64,000 nt of DNA from an uncultured Prevotellaceae bacterium (GTDB lineage: Bacteria > Bacteroidota > Bacteroidia > Bacteroidales > Bacteroidaceae). Shown here one piece after another: positions 60,930-64,000 of the stretch. The stretch covers positions 11,485 to 75,484 of the forward strand of contig OMXX01000026.1 in assembly GCA_900315105.1 (NCBI GenBank). The letters are read 5' to 3'. A program made the translations under genes and the position numbers. Below the pieces are notes generated by a model. The model was not told where the DNA came from and made no database searches. It was given only the letters and a program-made list of their open reading frames with translations. Position 1 is the first letter of the stretch. Each line of letters opens with the position of its first letter.

Positions 60930-62521
60930 TGTTTAGTATGCCCAGAATTATGTATAGGATAATTGCTATATTTCTTTTTGTTCTATCTTGTTTGGGCGTT
61001 TATTCTGATAATCACATTCCTTCATATGCATTGGAAAATGCATTAATCAGAAGAACTTATTCAATTGATACTATAGGTGCTCAACATATTAATGTATTCA
61101 CAGAACGAGATTTTACCGTTGCAGTCACTAATAGGCCTATCGTGTTCGAATTACGCAATAATATAACAATAAATTCTACGATACGTTTTCATGGGGGCAA
61201 ATCATACTATATTAAAGGTAATGGATTTTCAATTACAGAAAAGCATAGTCCGTCTCCAAAACGTTCTTTGCCTTATCAGGCAAAATCTTGGTCACTTGAT
61301 AAGAAAAAGAAACAATTGACAATAAGACTAAAATCGCCTATTAATATTCGTCAATTTCAGAACAGAGATAGTATATATGTAGTCTATGAAGGTTGGTATA
61401 TAAGGTTTAAGGAACGTCTGGTATCTGTCAATGACTCTGTTTTGACATTTAATTGTAATGATAAGTTTCTTAGCAGTCCAAAGTTTTTTTCGTTAACTCC
61501 CTATCCATATTTCTATTTGGAGGAAAATCCAACAGACAGACATTTCTTAAAATATATGTTTGTTGTGTTGAAGGGGGCAAAATTACTTATAGATGACACT
61601 ACCTTTCGTGGTGCTTCAACATGTTGTATCTATAATTTGGGTACGTTGAAAGTTCATGGATGTAAATTCTCTGATTTTAAGAAAGAAGGAATCTCGTCTA
61701 TTGGTGAATTGTATGTTGATAACTCCCATTTCTCGAACATAACTTCTGCGTGTATTGTGTCAATGCCTAAATCATATTTAGATGTTGAGAATTCGGAATT
61801 TAGGGAATGTGGACTATATGGTTCGAATCAGGCTTGTATATCAGCAAGAGGGAATTCGTATATTGCAAGAAATACTTTTGCGAATTTTAATTATTCAGCA
61901 GTAGCTCTTGGTTACAAATCCAAATACACAGAAAAGTTTCCATCTTCTATTGTTGAAAAAAACATTCTTCTTTGGACTCCAGAATGGGAGCAGAAAATGA
62001 AGATATATGCTCTTATCGATGGTGGCGCAATCCATATATCAACTTGTAATAAACGTACGATTGTTCGCCATAACACAATCATTAATTTTGGAGGACATGG
62101 CTATAATCGTGCCATTTATTGTGATGATGGTGCTTTTAATGTAACAATATATGGTAATGTGATAAAGGGCACTCGTAATTCATTCGATATAGATTCCAGA
62201 GATTGCTCTAGGAAATGGAAAAAACAGAAAGATACCACTAATTGTCCCAATACAGGAAATTATATCGGATATAATATATGCGATGGCAAATTGAAACTTG
62301 AGGGCGCTTCTGCGGTAAGTGACAATGGCTGCATTTTTGAAAATAATATAATTGTTAGTAAACATGATGAAGGGAATAGTATTATCAGAAATGTAAAACA
62401 TTCAAATTCTGCAATAGTCTATGATCCCCAGGGCTACATTGACAAAAACGGTAATGTCAAACTCAAAAAAACAAAAAAGTTGGTAAATATAAAAGCTCCG
62501 GTGTTAATGAAAAACAAATAA
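60929..62521 (+). CDS. Exported right-handed parallel beta-helix protein
   Basis: The 530-residue protein has a signal peptide (MYRIIAIFLFVLSCLGVYSD) and successive beta-helix coils: STCCIYNLGTLKVHGCKFS, GISSIGELYVDNSHFSNITS, VENSEFRECGLYG, and RTIVRHNTIINFGGHGY with GNVIKGTRNSFDIDS. The fold is shared by pectate-lyase-like and polysaccharide-modifying enzymes such as epimerases and lyases. No catalytic set can be assigned. Translation starts at an ATG overlapping the previous stop (TAATG). It may act on the exported polymer. Confidence 0.8.
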   Translation: MFSMPRIMYRIIAIFLFVLSCLGVYSDNHIPSYALENALIRRTYSIDTIGAQHINVFTERDFTVAVTNRPIVFELRNNITINSTIRFHGGKSYYIKGNGFSITEKHSPSPKRSLPYQAKSWSLDKKKKQLTIRLKSPINIRQFQNRDSIYVVYEGWYIRFKERLVSVNDSVLTFNCNDKFLSSPKFFSLTPYPYFYLEENPTDRHFLKYMFVVLKGAKLLIDDTTFRGASTCCIYNLGTLKVHGCKFSDFKKEGISSIGELYVDNSHFSNITSACIVSMPKSYLDVENSEFRECGLYGSNQACISARGNSYIARNTFANFNYSAVALGYKSKYTEKFPSSIVEKNILLWTPEWEQKMKIYALIDGGAIHISTCNKRTIVRHNTIINFGGHGYNRAIYCDDGAFNVTIYGNVIKGTRNSFDIDSRDCSRKWKKQKDTTNCPNTGNYIGYNICDGKLKLEGASAVSDNGCIFENNIIVSKHDEGNSIIRNVKHSNSAIVYDPQGYIDKNGNVKLKKTKKLVNIKAPVLMKNK

Positions 62522-62544
62522 TTATCAACTTTGCATGTATTAAT

Positions 62545-63159
62545 ATGTCTTTATCAAAAAAAATATATTTTTCCCCTTTTGGCTATGTTATTTCATTCTT
62601 CCAGCATCTGATGGCGCCATTTGCAAAGCAGATGATGGTTTACGGATATAGGAATCCAATAACAAAGAAATATAATCGTGCAACACGTATATCCTCATCT
62701 GCATACGTAACAGGTAAGGGGAAACTCGATATTGGTGACAATGTATGGGTAAATCATAATGTTAGGATCGATGCTTCTGGTGGTGTAAAGATTGGAGATG
62801 GATGTCAGATTGGATATGGTTCTATGATCCTGTCGCATAGTAGTCATATGGCTGTTAGACTCAACGGAGAGGCGTTTATTAAACTGGATATCCCTGAACG
62901 AGTAGGCTACATCCATAAGCCTGTTGAAATTGGAGAATACACATTCATTGGAGGAGGGGCTGCCGTAATGCCAGGTGTCAAGATCGGTAAAGGATGCGTA
63001 ATAGGAGTGAATAGTGTAGTTACGAAGGATGTGCCCGATTATGCCATCGTTGCAGGTGCACCAGCAAGAATCATTGGCTCTACAATAGATACCGACAAGA
63101 AATATTTTGACAATCCAACAGTTAGGAACTGTTATTACGATAAGTCTCTGATAAAATAG
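62545..63159 (+). CDS. Maltose/galactoside O-acetyltransferase-like acyltransferase
   Basis: The 204-residue left-handed beta-helix protein contains GDNVWVNHNVRIDASGGVKI, GDGCQIGYGSMILSHSSHMA with the likely catalytic His, PVEIGEYTFIGGGAAVMPGV and the ending DVPDYAIVAGAPARIIG. It is a second acetyltransferase in the locus and differs in subgroup from that at 59303. It would acetylate a sugar or be a serine-type acyltransferase variant. GC content is back to the genomic level. The glycosyltransferase gene follows one base after the stop. Confidence 0.87.
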   Translation: MSLSKKIYFSPFGYVISFFQHLMAPFAKQMMVYGYRNPITKKYNRATRISSSAYVTGKGKLDIGDNVWVNHNVRIDASGGVKIGDGCQIGYGSMILSHSSHMAVRLNGEAFIKLDIPERVGYIHKPVEIGEYTFIGGGAAVMPGVKIGKGCVIGVNSVVTKDVPDYAIVAGAPARIIGSTIDTDKKYFDNPTVRNCYYDKSLIK

Positions 63160-63160
63160 A

Positions 63161-64000
63161 ATGGTTTTAAGACTATTATATCTTCCCGCATATTTCACAC
63201 CGGAACATGCTGCAAGTTCGTATTTGGCCAATAATCGAAATCAGGCATTTGCAGATGCGGATTTCGATGTCATAACATATACTGCAACTCCATGTAGAGG
63301 TATATCTCAGGAGGTACGAGCTGAATACTGTAAGAAAGAGCATCGGGTTGAGGTGATGTATAATGGACATATGACCGTACATCGTTTCTCGATGTATGCA
63401 GAAGGAAAGAACCCGATTATGCGTGCTTTAAGATATGTGTTCTGTTGGGTTAAACAGTTTTATTATGGACTCAATACAAAAGACATAGACTGTATATATC
63501 TTGCTTCTACGCCTCCAATTCAAGGCCTCCTTGGTGCATATCTAAAGAAATTCAAGAATGTTCCATTCGTCTATAACCTTCAGGATATTTTTCCGGATTC
63601 TCTTGTCGGCACATCATTGGCCAAGAAAGGTTCCCTCTTATGGAAAATTGGACGTGTGGTCGAGAACTTCACCTATAAACATGCTGATAAGATAATCGTC
63701 ATCTCCGAGGACTTCAAGAAGAACATAATGGCAAAGGGAGTGCCAGAGGATAAGATTGAGGTTGTATATAACTGGGTGGATCAGAATGCCGTAGTTCACG
63801 TGGATCGTTCTGAGAATAAACTTATCACTAAGTACAATATTGACCCTACGAAGTTCTATATAGAATATAGCGGAAATATCGGTCTCACCCAGAATATGGA
63901 TATGCTCCTTAATGTGATGAAAGACTTGAAGGCTTCACATCCAGAAATCGGACTTATCCTTGTCGGTGAAGGCGCATATAAGCAGCAAGTAGAGGAAATC
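63161..64000 (+). CDS. Family 4 glycosyltransferase (WbuB-like), 3' end outside window
   Basis: An open frame starts at the ATG at 63161 (MVLRLLYLPAYFTPEHAASS) and runs to the window edge for 280 codons. The GT-B N-terminal domain has IYLASTPPIQGLLGAYLKKF, PFVYNLQDIFPDSLVG and ADKIIVISEDFKKNIMAKGV. The second domain begins FYIEYSGNIGLTQNMDMLL, GLILVGEGAYK. These segments match WbuB/WcaI-type transferases of capsule and O-antigen loci. The catalytic donor-binding Glu motif would lie beyond 64000. It continues the transcription unit. Confidence 0.88.
   Translation, partial: MVLRLLYLPAYFTPEHAASSYLANNRNQAFADADFDVITYTATPCRGISQEVRAEYCKKEHRVEVMYNGHMTVHRFSMYAEGKNPIMRALRYVFCWVKQFYYGLNTKDIDCIYLASTPPIQGLLGAYLKKFKNVPFVYNLQDIFPDSLVGTSLAKKGSLLWKIGRVVENFTYKHADKIIVISEDFKKNIMAKGVPEDKIEVVYNWVDQNAVVHVDRSENKLITKYNIDPTKFYIEYSGNIGLTQNMDMLLNVMKDLKASHPEIGLILVGEGAYKQQVEEI

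Noticed and set aside
1..64000. Insertion sequence with transposase or integrase
   Set aside because: No transposase, integrase or recombinase gene could be recognised; the mobile-looking elements here all lack such genes.

Overview
The window looks like a chromosome segment of a member of the Bacteroidota, most likely order Bacteroidales and close to Prevotella/Segatella. The reasons are the -33 TTTG / -7 TAnnTTTG promoters, the SusC-era style TonB-dependent receptors, a lipoprotein with a Cys-Gly-Asp-Asp-Asp-Asp start that resembles Bacteroidota surface-export signals, GH3/GH31 enzymes with signal peptides, and general codon use. This placement is inferred from gene content only.

Region 1 (1-25.1 kb) is an almost complete anaerobic cobalamin pathway in three transcription units. 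A minus-strand operon (cobQ, cobD, cbiB, cobU, cobT, cobS) does amidation, aminopropanol attachment and nucleotide-loop assembly. A divergent plus-strand unit starts with a TonB-dependent receptor and continues with four two-domain fusions (CobJ-CbiC, CbiE-CbiT, CbiG-CbiF, CbiJ-CbiD), a BtuC-type permease and CobB/CbiA. A second minus-strand unit sits behind a clear cobalamin riboswitch and holds a TonB receptor, a CbiK-like chelatase predicted to be a surface lipoprotein, CobI/CbiL and a BtuF-like lipoprotein. No BtuD-type ATPase and no corrinoid adenosyltransferase are visible in the window.

Region 2 (25.2-42.3 kb) holds mostly housekeeping and scattered genes: trigger factor, a Dabb protein, a polyprenol-phosphate-mannose-synthase-like glycosyltransferase, Mfd, a sodium:solute symporter, a small two-gene cassette followed by a duplicated symporter 3' end, a 1.2 kb repeat-rich gap, and a GH31-GH3 glycosidase operon.

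Region 3 (42.6-64 kb) is a surface-polysaccharide locus. It opens with a galacturonokinase-like GHMP kinase, an IR-flanked GxxExxY gene and a UDP-glucuronate-4-epimerase-like gene. A module for a CDP-activated substituent follows: NTP transferase, cytidylyltransferase-oxidoreductase fusion, SDR, aminotransferase, opine-type dehydrogenase, LicD-cytidylyltransferase fusion and LicD. A flippase, a Wzy-like polymerase, three glycosyltransferases (the last cut by the window edge), a pyruvyltransferase-like protein, two left-handed beta-helix acyltransferases, an anchored EEP-family phosphodiesterase and a parallel beta-helix protein complete it. Base composition swings sharply inside this locus, suggesting mosaic transfer.

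The most striking feature is an invasion of short repeats into protein-coding sequence. A 40-nt palindromic unit and shorter relatives, usually as inverted pairs 90-190 nt apart, sit in frame inside cobD, cobQ, cobJ-cbiC, cbiET, cbiJ-cbiD, btuC, cobB, cobI, btuF and mfd. In four genes the inverted pair brackets the start codon.
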